A stretch of 64,000 bases of DNA from NCBI GenBank assembly GCA_012845835.1, contig JABAKD010000013.1:11293201-11357200 (forward strand), given 5' to 3'. The DNA is from Undaria pinnatifida (lineage: Eukaryota > Sar > Phaeophyceae > Laminariales > Alariaceae). The position numbers were made by a program, and so were the translations under genes. Within the stretch, counting starts at the first letter, position 1; every line of letters begins with the position of its first letter. The notes under the pieces are model-generated. The model had not been told where the DNA came from, ran no database searches, and worked only from the letters and a program-made list of their open reading frames with translations. This document shows positions 50,401 through 58,970 of the stretch, piece after piece.

Positions 50401-53125
50401 CGGCAAGGATGTGTGCTGTCGCCGCTTCTTTTCGATGTCTTCTTCGCTGCTGCAACACATACCGTGCTGGTACGCTACAGTGAACACCCAGACATTCTAA
50501 GCGATTTTGTTCGCCCAACGCTGAGCCAGGCTTGTGTGCTAAGGGCAATCTGGGGTATGCTACACCCCAATAATGCAGATGTGTCTGCAGGTCGGGGGAA
50601 GGTGTTGCGAAGATGATGACGGTCATTGGGAATTTTTGCAAATCAGCACGTCTCACGGTGTCCGAGAAGATGGGAGACTATGCCGCTCCGCTCCGGCCGC
50701 CGCACCACACCCCGGACCTCACCGCTCGTCGTCGGAGCAGCAGACCAGAGCTACAGACAAGGCAGAACTACAGACAAGGCACTTGTATAGTTGGTCTGAT
50801 TTTTGTACGATACACACCCGGGTGCGTGTATAGATTTATCGGTTGCAGGTTACCATTAATTAACGATGCGGACCGATGCTAATTTGGTAATCGGATGTTG
50901 ATCTCGTCTCACCTCTTTCTTTTTCGTATTTATGTTTCCCCGTATAGCAAACGATGTGGAAATCTCCCTCTAGAGCCAAATAGTGTACGGCAATGACTGA
51001 CTCCGAAGCACCATGCACCCACAAATGGCGCATGGAACATCACATCCGTTGTGGTAGTCAACGCGGCTCCTCGTCGCAGGGGGTAGTTACTGTTGTAACG
51101 GTCCGTCGTCCCTTTAATGCATACCGAAGCATGAGTTAGAGTTTGGGATCACTGAGGCCTCCCCGTTGCGGCATGATGTCACACCCATATTTGTTATTCC
51201 TTTGTCCTTCTCTCAACGCGGTTGCTACTGTGTGTCTTAAATGTCTTTTTCGGGGGTCGCTGCTCGTTCGTATTGTACCCAAGCTTATAGCTTGACCTCT
51301 AGTAATAGTGGATCCGGATTCGATTACCCCGTTGGAACGCTTCATATGAACGTGTAAGTTGGTCACACCGCGGCAGGGCGCCTGCCTCTTTGCACGCGGT
51401 TCCGCGAGAACGCATGACCCCCACCGTGGCCGCGGACGCCGATACCCCTACGTATCTACGACGATTGCGGACTTTCACCTTCGCACTCCGTAACATCGTT
51501 CGTGGCTGTGCCGCCCATGCTATGACTCGCTGCCTCTCCTGAACGGAAGGAGTGCATCGTGTACAGCTGATCCTCCATGCTTGCTTTTCTTGTGGGCACC
51601 ATCGAACGGAAAGCCTGTTGGCACTTAGGGATGGCGCCAGTAAGATGTTTTGTTTGGCGTGAGGCGACGAGCGACAGAAGTTCTCCCCCCCGTCGCGCTA
51701 TACATTTCCAAGGAGGCGCGTATACCGCAGTGGGGGGGGGCAGGGAACCCATTCTGCCTTGAGGACCCGGGTGTGATATATACACGACGAACCACAGACA
51801 AAGGTTGGAACTAGGGGCTAAATAAACAAGCAACAACGAAGAAAATGGCGGACTAGTGGGATAAACGGGCCGTCTTGTGGATACGCTTTCGGGCGTCTCG
51901 TACGCCCCCCACCCCTACCCGCGCTTGGTGCAAACAATGCCTGCCTGGTTGGTGAAAACCCGACGTGCTCCGTCACAGTTTTGTAGCGATGCGAGGTTCT
52001 CTTTGATGTCAGGGCTACGACCACGCGTGATAATAATAACGAGTACACCCTCTCCGCTATCCTCCCCCCTGGGCCCTATTTTGGCGTTGGGATAGTGATG
52101 AGGCTAAGTGCGCTTTTCCCGCGCTTTTATTTTGCCGCAGGTACATGGAAGCGCGGGTGATGGTCCTCGCCGACAGAGGCTATGAACTTGAGAGTCAGCT
52201 GGAGAGGCTGAGCGGCTACTTGTCCGAGCCCCCCGGTGCCCTAACCATCGCCGCCAATACCATCGCCGCCAATACCACCACCGCTGCTGCCGCCGCCGCC
52301 CAAGACAGCGGTAATGATTCGGGAAGTGGCAGCAAAAGAACAGGAGCGCCCCCGGGTAAAGAAGATATCGATGCGCATTCCAGCGCCCTTGAACACGGGT
52401 ACCACGGCCCAGTGCTCGATGCGTTCTTGGGGAGTGACGAGGAGGGCGGGACCCCACGACGGCACCGCCGCGATGACGATGCTAGTGGTGGTAGTGGTAG
52501 TGGTGGTGATGGTGGTGATGGTGGTGGTGGTGGTGGCGACGACGATCACGATGAAGGTTTGGCAGCGGTAGCGTTAGAAACCTCCTCAGACAGTGTCGAG
52601 GAAGGTCGGAATGTTGGCGAAGAAATACTAGACAGGGATGGTGGGGTTATCCTGGAACCAATGCCGTTACCGTCCGACAACCCGACGGAAACTGCCGGTA
52701 ATTCGACGCCGTCGGTAGCATCGGGCACGGCTGAGGCGGCATCTCCGGCGGCGGCAGCGAGGGCAGCGGCGGCGCCGGAGGTAGCAGGGGCGGGAGCGGC
52801 AAATTCCGCGACAGAGGCGGAAACGGGGGAGCGCAGGGGGGGAAGAGCCAGGGCGCTTATGACCGCGCCCGGGGTAGACGCGGCGAGCGGGGTGCGCGGC
52901 TGGCGCAGGCGGCGAGTTAAAGCTGGTGGTGGCGGTGGAGGTGGTGGTGGAGGCGGCGAGGGCGCGGGTGACGACCATGACGAGGGTGACGCCGGTAACA
53001 AGGTTACCGTCGTTCAGGACGTCCTCTCCGTGTTGTTTGGTTGGGATGTGCCCAAGAGGAGTAGAGGCGGAGCTGGGGGAGGGGGGCGGGGACTGAATTC
53101 GGGGAACGGTGTCATGTTCGCGTAG
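35122..53125 (+). CDS. Ankyrin-like / coiled-coil protein, 8 exons, 837 aa
   Basis: Exons are 35,122-35,457, 38,306-38,394, 38,963-39,245, 39,810-39,890, 41,034-41,156, 42,080-42,562, 43,087-43,220 and 52,141-53,125. Every internal boundary is GT-AG, all seven phases agree, and the total is 2,514 nt (837 codons plus stop). The start is ATG in ACCATGG. The N-terminus has two ankyrin-like units (VLIHASSLNRSDIIKKVVAR; EGLTALHYAV followed by ARGDAKRLEEFLEAGLEA) around a Ser/Ala linker. Then come EWAEQFERLDML and a long coiled coil over exons 4 to 6 (EAIVNLTVESEKLEAIL, AESEVETAIELCERWKAEE). An acidic, Gly-rich region follows, then a second coiled coil across exons 6-8 (EDELQMMRSLV, AVREEVESAEDEARRTYAV, YELESQLERLSGYL) and a Gly/Ala/Asp-rich tail ending near VVQDVLSVLFGWDVP. 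It is probably cytoplasmic or a scaffold, with no membrane segment. The function is unknown; an extra ankyrin exon between exons 1 and 2 is possible. Confidence 0.8.
35851..36016. mobile_element. MITE of the 3,784 family
   Basis: GGTCCCTCTAAGTGCCGG at the left and CGGCGCTTTGGAGGGACC at the right are inverted. The interior shares AAGCGATTTCGCAGGCACTA with the copy at 3,784. It lies in intron 1. Confidence 0.7.
36400..37700. repeat. Low-complexity intron sequence
   Basis: Contents: a C/T-rich tract (36,465-36,625), a GCAC repeat (37,046-37,073) and a CAG/GCA-rich tract (37,550-37,665). Long frames of Pro, Ser or Ala runs here are compositional artefacts. No exon was identified. Confidence 0.6.
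38306..38394 (+). CDS. Ank gene exon 2 (89 nt)
   Basis: The acceptor is TTGCATGCAG and the donor is GAAGG followed by GTGAGA. It encodes AIARGDAKRLEEFLEAGLEA, the second half of an ankyrin-like unit, and exits after two bases of Gly. Confidence 0.8.
38528..38890. repeat. (GAT)n microsatellite in intron 2
   Basis: About 360 bp of GAT with GAC, GGT and AGT variants end 70 bp before exon 3. Poly-Asp, poly-Met and poly-Ile frames are artefacts. Confidence 0.95.
38963..39245 (+). CDS. Ank gene exon 3 (283 nt)
   Basis: The acceptor is ACACCAATAG. The first base completes Gly, then DGESNMSLAEWAEQFERLDM, a Gly/Glu-rich linker and VPDDTVLFVEELR. The donor is GTGAGA in phase 0. Confidence 0.75.
39810..39890 (+). 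CDS. Ank gene exon 4 (27 codons)
   Basis: The acceptor is AACGACGCAG and the donor is CATCCAG followed by GTGCGT. The peptide EAIVNLTVESEKLEAILSQR starts the first coiled coil. It is too short to stand out as an open frame but is phase-perfect. Confidence 0.75.
39975..40100 (+). repeat. R2 fragment in intron 4
   Basis: CCAGCTGTGAGATCGAAG, AAACTCATCTTTGCAAGC and ATACTCCGATCGCGCG match the R2 start at 56,830 and 63,645. Confidence 0.9.
40150..40360 (+). repeat. SINE-like repeat R5, copy 3
   Basis: It runs from CGCGCTGTCGCTACC through GAAAATACGTGGAAGTGTGG to an A-rich tail (40,330-40,357). Confidence 0.8.
41034..41156 (+). CDS. Ank gene exon 5 (41 codons)
   Basis: The acceptor is CGTATTCAG and the donor is TTGCAG followed by GTCAGC; it is phase 0 at both ends. 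The peptide continues the heptad pattern: LVLAESEVETAIELCERWK. Confidence 0.8.
41550..42038. repeat. (GGTTC)n / (GGTGC)n array in intron 5
   Basis: A GGTTC block (to about 41,790) is followed by about 24 GGTGC units (to about 41,910), a mixed zone, and GGTTC again. It ends about 40 bp before the exon 6 acceptor. Gly-Ser-Val-Arg-Phe and Arg-Thr-Glu-Pro-Asn frames are artefacts. Confidence 0.97.
42080..42562 (+). CDS. Ank gene exon 6 (161 codons)
   Basis: The acceptor is CACACACAG and the donor is ATGCACATG followed by GTGAGA; it is phase 0 at both ends. It encodes AKVIEAQAAVQRHRTAL, a hydrophilic Glu/Arg/Gly-rich middle, and KRKEEEAAALSSHLQVIAM. Confidence 0.8.
43087..43220 (+). CDS. Ank gene exon 7 (134 nt)
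   Basis: The acceptor is GGCGCGGCAG and the donor is GTATCGAG followed by GTTCGT. The peptide EDELQMMRSLVDGEGVGGVV continues to RREVE-type heptads. It exits after two bases of Arg, completed by the first base of exon 8. Confidence 0.75.
43563..43692. repeat. Tandem duplication, about 66 bp
   Basis: Two units share ATATTCGGTAGTTGTTCGG / ATATTCGGTAGTTATTCGG, TTGAGGAGC and ACCAGTACCGTTT-like sequence, in intron 7. Confidence 0.8.
43862..44312 (-). pseudogene. LINE-type reverse transcriptase, C-terminal fragment
   Basis: On the minus strand it reads NLLFEGAAQRTDNERLTRRV then GGENPASGRREN, is interrupted by a 211-bp element, and resumes at HNWSQCLADDLKG. It is the region after the RT domain in the same family as the 47.4-50.7 kb copies. 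The N-terminal side is cut off by the foldback element at 44.3 kb. Confidence 0.65.
43969..44179. mobile_element. 211-bp hAT-like MITE with 8-bp target duplication
   Basis: Termini CAGGGATTTTCGCGGGT and (inverted) CAGGGCTGTTCACGGGT are flanked by GTTGTGTT at 43,961-43,968 and GTTGTTTT at 44,180-44,187. CAGGG-type termini and 8-bp duplications are hallmarks of the hAT superfamily. It split the reverse transcriptase frame between REN and NWSQ. Confidence 0.75.
44303..44940. mobile_element. Foldback (long palindrome) element, about 640 bp
   Basis: Arms of about 300 bp are inverted around 44,627. The inner arms match closely (AATGAGAGCGGATA, CAATCGATCGAGCCGCAG, GGAGATGGAT on both sides). The outer arms hold short direct repeats of AGTGAGCGCGTGCGC type. 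No coding capacity. Confidence 0.75.
45000..45240. mobile_element. Decayed relative of the 2,676 MITE
   Basis: In reverse orientation it shares TTTCCTGGGTT, GATCTGTACTAC-like words and AGGATCTAGATGGCCTAGAT-type sequence with 2,700-2,930. The ends GACACGTCTGACAG and GGACACGTC are imperfectly inverted. Confidence 0.5.
45480..45770 (-). pseudogene. Unassigned decayed open frame
   Basis: A single frame reads RDLRPRRPETEEDDLPTELK to GVPDSRPSTMGHRL, a stop, then VEKVEEGSNALDFPRAVHGK to ADEIGATSSKAYILLV. This is protein-like with one in-frame stop. It probably comes from a transposon, family not recognised. Confidence 0.3.
46180..46360 (+). repeat. SINE-like repeat R5, copy 4
   Basis: ATGCGCCAGCTAGCG, GAAAATACGTGGAAGCGTGG and CCCCATCCGCCGGAGGATG are followed by an A/G-rich tail. 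Confidence 0.8.
46665..47250. repeat. Dispersed repeat R1, copy 2
   Basis: It matches 135-705 almost throughout (GCGGGGTGGAGAACCC, GAATATGGTAAGGCACCCAC, AGGCAGTTACATAGTAATAC). It lies in intron 7 of the ankyrin-like gene. Confidence 0.85.
47440..48745 (-). pseudogene. LINE-type reverse transcriptase, left arm
   Basis: Reading the minus strand in shifting frames gives ILVNVWNTGELPQ-type sequence, NNHRGISLV, MVSIRNGLTSPSGCGKG, AVWGMLHADDAG, RIRVAWACYKRFKRGSYDME, APFTLKVRMPKAEAMETLL and QRRQRTHHLM...KALKKAQSESV. This is the order of a non-LTR RT and its C-terminal region. The catalytic box is HADD (usual YADD), so both aspartates remain, but stops and frameshifts kill it. Confidence 0.7.
48800..49525. 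repeat. Serial imperfect palindromes between two RT copies
   Basis: Three units (about 48,820-48,965, 49,005-49,205, 49,285-49,490) each read CATACCCCGAAT...CCGTCATATCGTGC toward a centre and back as ACGATATGACGA...TTCGGGGTATG. Arms reach about 85 bp. No coding capacity. Probably a foldback-type insertion. Confidence 0.65.
49530..50690 (+). pseudogene. LINE-type reverse transcriptase, right arm, SINE-interrupted
   Basis: The plus strand reads AELLKTGHPEFVRCFYNILV, MWRTGEAPH, (SINE at 49,628-49,957), DATIEVHRDWSDCNNH, EQCDSRLARSTVGMLFVVRR, CFIDLQKLYYPVDQERFW, RFGVPEKMPTVVVRQFHDDM and DVTQGLRQGCVLSPLLFDVF, with frameshifts between. The catalytic box is HPNN at 50,563-50,574 instead of YADD, so both aspartates are lost. 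It faces the left arm head to head. Confidence 0.75.
49628..49957 (-). repeat. SINE-1, full-length tRNA-derived element
   Basis: On the minus strand the head GGTCGCCCCGGTGGTCTAGTGG (first 20 bases quoted as GGTCGCCCCGGTGGTCTAGT) has an A-box, and GGGGTTCAAATTTC is a B-box, the internal Pol III promoter of tRNAs. A non-tRNA body and an A-rich tail (T run at 49,628-49,652) follow. Other copies: 27,330-27,520 and 1-130/705-780. It sits inside the RT right arm. Confidence 0.8.
51060..51260. repeat. Repeat shared with 3,050-3,200 and 6,530-6,660
   Basis: Common words are AGTTTGGGATC, TGAGGCCTC / TGAGGTCCTC, CGGCATGAT and TCACACCCATA. It may be the downstream part of the recombinase-bearing element to its right. 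Confidence 0.6.
51300..51700 (-). pseudogene. Tyrosine recombinase C-terminus, frameshifted
   Basis: On the minus strand the first frame gives EDQLYTMHSFRSGEAASHSM with the H-x-x-R box (HSFR). After a frameshift near 51,485, AKVKVRNRRRYVGVSASAAT follows with the candidate catalytic Tyr (RRYVGV). The order fits tyrosine recombinases of DIRS or crypton elements or phage-like integrases. No other element genes were found around it. Confidence 0.5.
52141..53125 (+). CDS. Ank gene exon 8, terminal (328 codons)
   Basis: The acceptor is TTTGCCGCAG; the first base completes Arg from exon 7. YMEARVMVLADRGYELESQL continues the coiled coil. The rest is Gly/Ala/Asp-rich with GGT and GCG runs, ending GNGVMFA and TAG at 53,123-53,125. 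The long open frame and matching phase support it despite an 8.9-kb intron. Confidence 0.75.
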
Positions 53126-55740
53126 ACAAAAAGATAATAGGCGTGCTGGATGCTTTCCGATCGGTCCAGTGTTTTTTTCATCATTATTTTTATTGATCGG
53201 AGTTCTCGGTTGCTACGTGACGTCGTTCACGGGGGTTTCGCTGATTTGTTGCGTTGCGGAGAAGAGGGGAGGGGTGGAGGGTGGGCGGGGGTGTGGTTTG
53301 TATTGCTGTGTGTTGTTTCGCTGTACGGAGGTCAGCGAACACGCGTCAGGATGGATATTTCTTGTGTGTTGTGAACTTTAGTTTAGTTTGGTTTTGTTCT
53401 GGTTGTTATTTGCCCGGCCCAATCTGCAGAACGCCTCATGCTAAATATGCTGTCGATGCGCCAGCGCAAGTTTTGCTGTCGATGCGCCCGCGCAAGTGTT
53501 GCTGTCGATGCGCCCAAGTGTTCTGTGCTTCGCTTTTCCGTCGATGAACTCTCTCTCTCTTGATTTCGAATCTAAAATACGTTGAAGGCCTTGTACGCAC
53601 CCTGGCACGCACCCTGGTACGAATTTGTGCTTGATGGTTGCGGCAGGTTGAGAGAGGGGACACGATACTAGGTACCTTTTTTTGTATCTGGTTCTGAAGG
53701 GAGTCTCAGGGAGAAACTTGCTTTTGGAGGTTCGCTGACGCATGGGCGTCGCGTGATCATGTCGTTTCCGTATCTACCGCTGGTGCGGCGTGCGGCGGTG
53801 CTGTTACCCTTGCATTTGCTGTTGTCTTCGCTGTTGCCAGCTAGCTGTTGCTGCTGCTGTTCGTGGTGGAACTAGAACGAGGATGGGGTTGGGGTGCAGT
53901 ATTAATAGTTGCGCACACAGGTTGAGCCTAAAGTATTGTCATAGCGGTGTGTACTGTTTGTGACTAGTGTGTATGTGCACATGTGTCGTCACGTCGTGTA
54001 CCGTGAATCATTTTCTGCTAGCAATAGGTCACAGTAGTCGTGTCCCGGTTTCTGCTAGCAATAGGTCACAGTAGTCGTGTCCCGGTTTCTGCTATCTATA
54101 GGTCAGGCAGTCAGTGGTGTCGCCGTTTGTTTTTTGTGGCCACGGGTGTAGTAGAAGTCTAAAAGCGCCTTGTAACAGCCAGAAACCAGTAATCACCGGT
54201 TAGGCAATACTTCCGAAATGATCCACCCATGCTGTAATTCCATGTAGTCTGTTCCCAAGAACGCAGGTGTGGTTCTAAACGGGTCAGCGAATGAACCGGT
54301 GTGTGGGTTGTCGGGTTGTCTTAACATCAAATCAATCAGTGGCATTGATATATTGATGGTATTTTTTTTTTGCGGTTTCATGCGTCTGGGAGTCATGACG
54401 AATAGTTTTGCTTGGCGGCCCCCTGTGAGAAACTGCCCGTCCGCTGTCGGAACCCGCCAAAACAAACGCACGGTTTTGTACTTTATGCACCACTACTTGC
54501 TGTACTATGGTTGTGTAAAAGCTAGCCGGTGATGGATGGGAGAGTCGTTCACCCTTTTGGGGCCCGTTTAAGCGACCAGAAAACGACGCTGATTGATTGT
54601 GTTCTTGTGTCAAGCTTCTATGGGTATTAGGCAGAGCGTACAGCAGTACGGGTATGACCATGCTGCGCGCGTGCCACACAGCTCACGACGTTGCAGGTCA
54701 GACCCCCCCTCCCCCTGGACTGCTTCCTGTGGCCGATGTGGTAATCGACATTTTTTTTCGATTGGTTTCGCCTCTCTCTGAAGTCCCCAACAGGAGGGTT
54801 CTACCCTCCTCCCAATATTGGTGGGCCACAAGTAAAATAGACACTTGCCACGGTAGAGGGTGTGCGCACCCCTCTTTTTCTGAGGCTCCTTATTTGAGGC
54901 GCTCGATGCCTTCTTGACCCAAAAAACTGATTTTGAACGTTGAGTACACAATCCGATGAACAAAACCCATGGCCTAGGTATATTGTACAAGAATAATAAT
55001 ATTTTTCAAAACAAAAATGACGACATTTCGACGATTTCGGGTTATAACCCTCTTAGCACCGCGCTCCCGATATGGGGACAAAACCCTTGGAATTAGACTG
55101 AGAATTAGATGAGTTGGAATGGGTTAAGCAACTCCGTCGTTCTTCAGGAAATAAATGGCCAAAAAGTGCGATGATACCTCCATTTTTGCAGAATGCGTGA
55201 ATAGCGGCGGTGTATCCTGTACAACGAGTAGCTGGGAATTATGAGTGACACCACAATAATAGTAGTCGGAAAATGCCTGCCGCTCTGTCTTCACCGTTGA
55301 TTTGCGGCGACGCAAGGAAATTAGAGATGGTACTTAATGTCAGTAACCATCATGCCGTTACTTGATATTTACTTGATATCACTCAAGGTCATCTGGTAGA
55401 CCAGACTATACATTACAAATTGCTAGTACGACAGACATTTTTCAGTCTAGGTAGATGTCGTTTATCGATGCAGCGCAGTATTTCAAGCAGAAGTCTCAGC
55501 AGTACTATCTTAGGTATATGATACACAGTTTACAGGCTGATCATATCCGATACCTAGTTCTGGTACATGTAGTACGTACTCGTACACGCTGAGAGGGACA
55601 GTCTTCGGTATCCCTATTGGAACCGGTAGCAGGATATTGAAGATACGAGTTGTTGTTGCTGAAGTAACAACGTAGGCTACATAGGGTCATGATTACGTTC
55701 CCCGAGCGAGATAATAGTAGTTGTTCATTAAACATGGTTG
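53126..55740. other. No gene seen downstream of the ankyrin-like gene
   Basis: It holds a 26-bp tandem repeat at 53,450-53,525 (TGCTGTCGATGCGCC) and a 38-bp repeat, three copies, at 54,005-54,115 (TTTCTGCTAGCAATAGGTCA). A repeat at 54,210-54,300 is related to 28,050-28,130. The block at 54,930-55,120 resembles repeat H. Small frames at 54,193-54,471 and 55,738-55,953 lack support. Confidence 0.5.
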
Positions 55741-56814
55741 CAGGGTTTTGCCTTGGGGTCTTGTTTTCTTGGGGTCATAGCTTGTTTTTTGTTATTGTTC
55801 GTACCGGATTCTGAGGGTATCTTTGTCTTTGAGCTACGAGCAGCGCATCACGCACGCACGCCCCTCACGTGGTCACTCCACATCTCCACATCAGATCTCC
55901 ACATACATGGACATCTGAACCTTTCTCACGATCATGCAGCTTTCATCTGCTGAGCACAGCAAGTCAATAATCAACATATATCGGCTTGGGGTCACCGACC
56001 AACATCTTCTTCTCTTCTGTATTTGGAGCTCTTTTCTTACAGGTTGTTCACTTGACTGACCGTGACCTGCGCTCGCCTCACATCATGTAGGCTGTGTCTT
56101 CATCGGGTCATCCGAAAGCGAGCCTGTAAGCGTACACCAGCTACGAGCTGATACACGCCACGTGCCATCTCATGTAAAGAGAGGTTATAATACAGAAAAG
56201 ATTGCGCGCATAGTCTAGAGTATAGTCTAGAGTGTGGTCCTTGCACACAACATAATAATATTATTAGGACATACATGACCATGACAATTAGGATTTGTTT
56301 CATGTACGAGCTGGGCCGGCCAAGAGGGTGGGGGGTGTGTTCAACCGAGGCTGCACAGCCCAATTTATGATCGTTTTCCACAAAAGTTTGACAACCTGTT
56401 CCACAGACAGACATGTACGACCATGATGATAGCTATGGTTCTTTTTCTCTTAGTTTTTTTTGGCCGTGTTATGCCCGATGAAGGATTTACGAGATTTGGA
56501 TTATTGTGGAAAAATGAGGACAAGAAAAAAAAAAAGAACCACAGGTATTACACGGTATCTTCATATATATGTGTCTTGCGGACCACATGTCAAAATTTCA
56601 TCAAAAACACACATGATTTGCGCCGTGTATGCGCAAATCGCTGTACGCACCAGTTTCGCTCAAATCTGCCCAAGATCTCGTCCGATATTTCCTGTTTTTG
56701 TTGAAGACAGAATACCGACCACATCCAACCAAAAGACACTCGAAAGCAACCGTGTTTGCCGAGCGAGACACAGTAATGAAATAAATGCGTTTAGAGAGCG
56801 AAGTCGACGTATTA

Positions 56815-57170
56815 TTATAAAAAATGAAAATACACTCCAGCTGTGAGATCGAAGATTTCGTCGAAACTCATCTTTGCAAGCTGTGTGTGATACTCCGATC
56901 GCGCGTATTACGAGTTGTGTGTCCTCATGAAGGATATAGGTCGGCGACTCCCCTTACAACTACAGTGTAGCTGTCAGGGTCAACAGGGTGCTTTTAGTCA
57001 GTCTGTGCGCGGAAACGATAAAACCTGTTTCTGAGGGGGACAAAATCTGACAGCTGTGGAGGGAAATGTATCCGTTTATCAAGTGAATCTTGTAAGTCGA
57101 ATAACCGGTGAGGGGGGGGGGGGAGTTTTGAAGGACGTGGGGGCCTAGTTTTGATCAAAAGCGAGCGGGG
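56815..57170 (+). repeat. Dispersed repeat R2, well-preserved copy
   Basis: It runs from ACACTCCAGCTGTGAGATCG through GGCGACTCCCCTTACAACTA and GTCAACAGGGTGCTTTTAGT into a G-rich end. It matches the copy at the right edge of the window (63,628-64,000) nearly throughout. Confidence 0.9.
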
Positions 57171-58260
57171 TTGGAGGGGGGGGGGGGAAGGGGGGGGGGG
57201 GGCGGACGGGCGGGCAATTTGTGCGTGTAAGCTATAAATCCTTTCAAGGGGATAAATCAGACGGTTTTGGGAAAAAGAAGAAAAAAAAAATGCACCAGTT
57301 TATCATAGGAGGGGGGGTTGGGGCGGGGGGGGGGGCGGGGGGGGGCAGCTCAATCTGTGCGTGAAAACTTTACACTATTTTGAGGGGATAAATGTGACGG
57401 TTTTGGAAAGAATGCATCAGTTCATCATGTATATCCTGGGGTAAGTCGTACAATCAGTGAGTAGAGAGAGAGCGGAGTGTTCGAGGGGGTGGTGTTGGGA
57501 TGGGGTGGGGGGGTTTGGGGAGGTGGAGGGTGGGCGCGGGGTCGGGGGGGGGGGGGGGGGGGGGGAGGGTCGGGGGGGGGGGGGGGGGGGGGGGGAAGGG
57601 AGGGTTTTAGGTGAGGGGTTTATTATACGTCTGGTGCTAGGTCTAGGCGATGGTGTGGGTGGTGGGGAAGAAGGGGGCGTTCGGGGAGGGGGGGGGGGGG
57701 GGGAAGCAGTGGCATGGATGGCTTTAGAAAGATAATGAGGTGATATCCAGTGCGTCAAGTGTTTACTAATCTGGCGGATTTCGATATTAGGTGGGGCGTT
57801 TGAGCAAGGGAGAGCGAGAAGGGGGGGGGGGGGGGGGGGGGGGGGCGGGGGGGGGGGGGACGATTTTTTAGGAGGTTTAGGTTACAAATAATATTCTAAT
57901 ACACTCCGGCTGTGAGATCAAAAATGTAGGGGCTTGTTATACGCGTGGTGCTAGGTCTAGGCGATCGTGCGGGTGGTTGAAAAAGCGGGGGCGTTGGAGG
58001 TTTTTTTTTTGGGGGGGGTGGGGGGAAAGAATGAAAACTACGTCATGGATGGTCAGAGAGATAATGACGTGATATCAACTGCGTATAGGTGTTTATTACT
58101 CTGACCGATTTCGATTGTGAGTGGGGCGTTTGGACAAACTAGGCGGAAGGGGGGGGGGGGGGGAGGGATCGGGGGACGGGGAGGGGGGGGGAAAGGGGTG
58201 ATTTTTTTTTAACAAGAGGGATCAGGGGAGGGGGAGGGGAGGGGGGGGGGGGCGGGGGCG
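57110..58260. repeat. G-run-rich satellite-like block
   Basis: More than a dozen runs of 8-27 G are separated by related spacers (GATAAATCAGACGGTTTTGG; GGTGCTAGGTCTAGGCGAT twice; GATTTCGATTGTGAGTGGGG-type twice). It looks like degenerate tandem copies of the R2 3' end. Such runs can form G-quadruplexes and also provoke assembly errors. Confidence 0.85.
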
Positions 58261-58652
58261 GGACATTTCAATATGTGCGCGGAAACTATAAATCCTTAAA
58301 GGGGACATTATGTATGTACGTACGAGTTCGTGTGTTGTACGTAGCAAGACATGCTCAGGCATGTACGAGTACACTCCTGTAGTAGAGGGAAACACAAAGT
58401 TTACGTTCAACAAAAGATGCAACAGAAGCTACGTACTCGTGCAACAAACGCAGGCGCCACTTCCCGGTGCTCGTATCTTCGAATAATCTAGGCGCAGAGG
58501 TTTGCAGCCATCGCTGCTTGGTTGGCGCGCTTGGTGGCATGTTGTGTGTGAGGCAGCATCAGTGTGACCAGCGTAGCAAACCCAAACTTGAAAATTGCGC
58601 CGCAAAAAAAATGAAAAAAAACAACGGTTTCACCTTCTCTAAATCCAGTACG
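58261..58652. other. No gene seen
   Basis: Unassigned sequence between the G-rich block and a SINE, containing a GTACGTACGAG-like stretch and no conserved frame. Confidence 0.4.
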
Positions 58653-58970
58653 ATTTTTTTTTTCTTTTTTTCTTCTCACACTTTTACTTTCCAGCTTCTG
58701 GACAAGCCGTGGTCACAGGTGTCGTCCCTTCTTCCCCCCGGTGCTTGCCTTCAATTTTTATCGCGCATAGGGTTCAGCAATCCCACTGCTCGTCGATTTT
58801 TAATCGAATGTTGCTAACTCACACTCTCGCGCTTTCCGCAAGTCAACTTGTGCACAAGAAAAAGTCCCAAAGAATTTATACGAGTATGCACTCGGCGGGG
58901 CTCGAACTCACGAAACTGACCTATACCAGCCTCGAGGATAACCTGATACATACGCCACCGGGGCGACCGA
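58653..58970 (-). repeat. SINE-2, copy 1
   Basis: On the minus strand a head GGTCGCCCCGGTGGCGTATG and a B-box-like GTGAGTTCGAGCCC are followed by a body unlike SINE-1 and an A-rich tail (T run at 58,653-58,674). Confidence 0.8.

Noticed and set aside
55738-55953. 71-codon frame with a signal-like start
   Set aside because: Short and isolated, with no recognised similarity.
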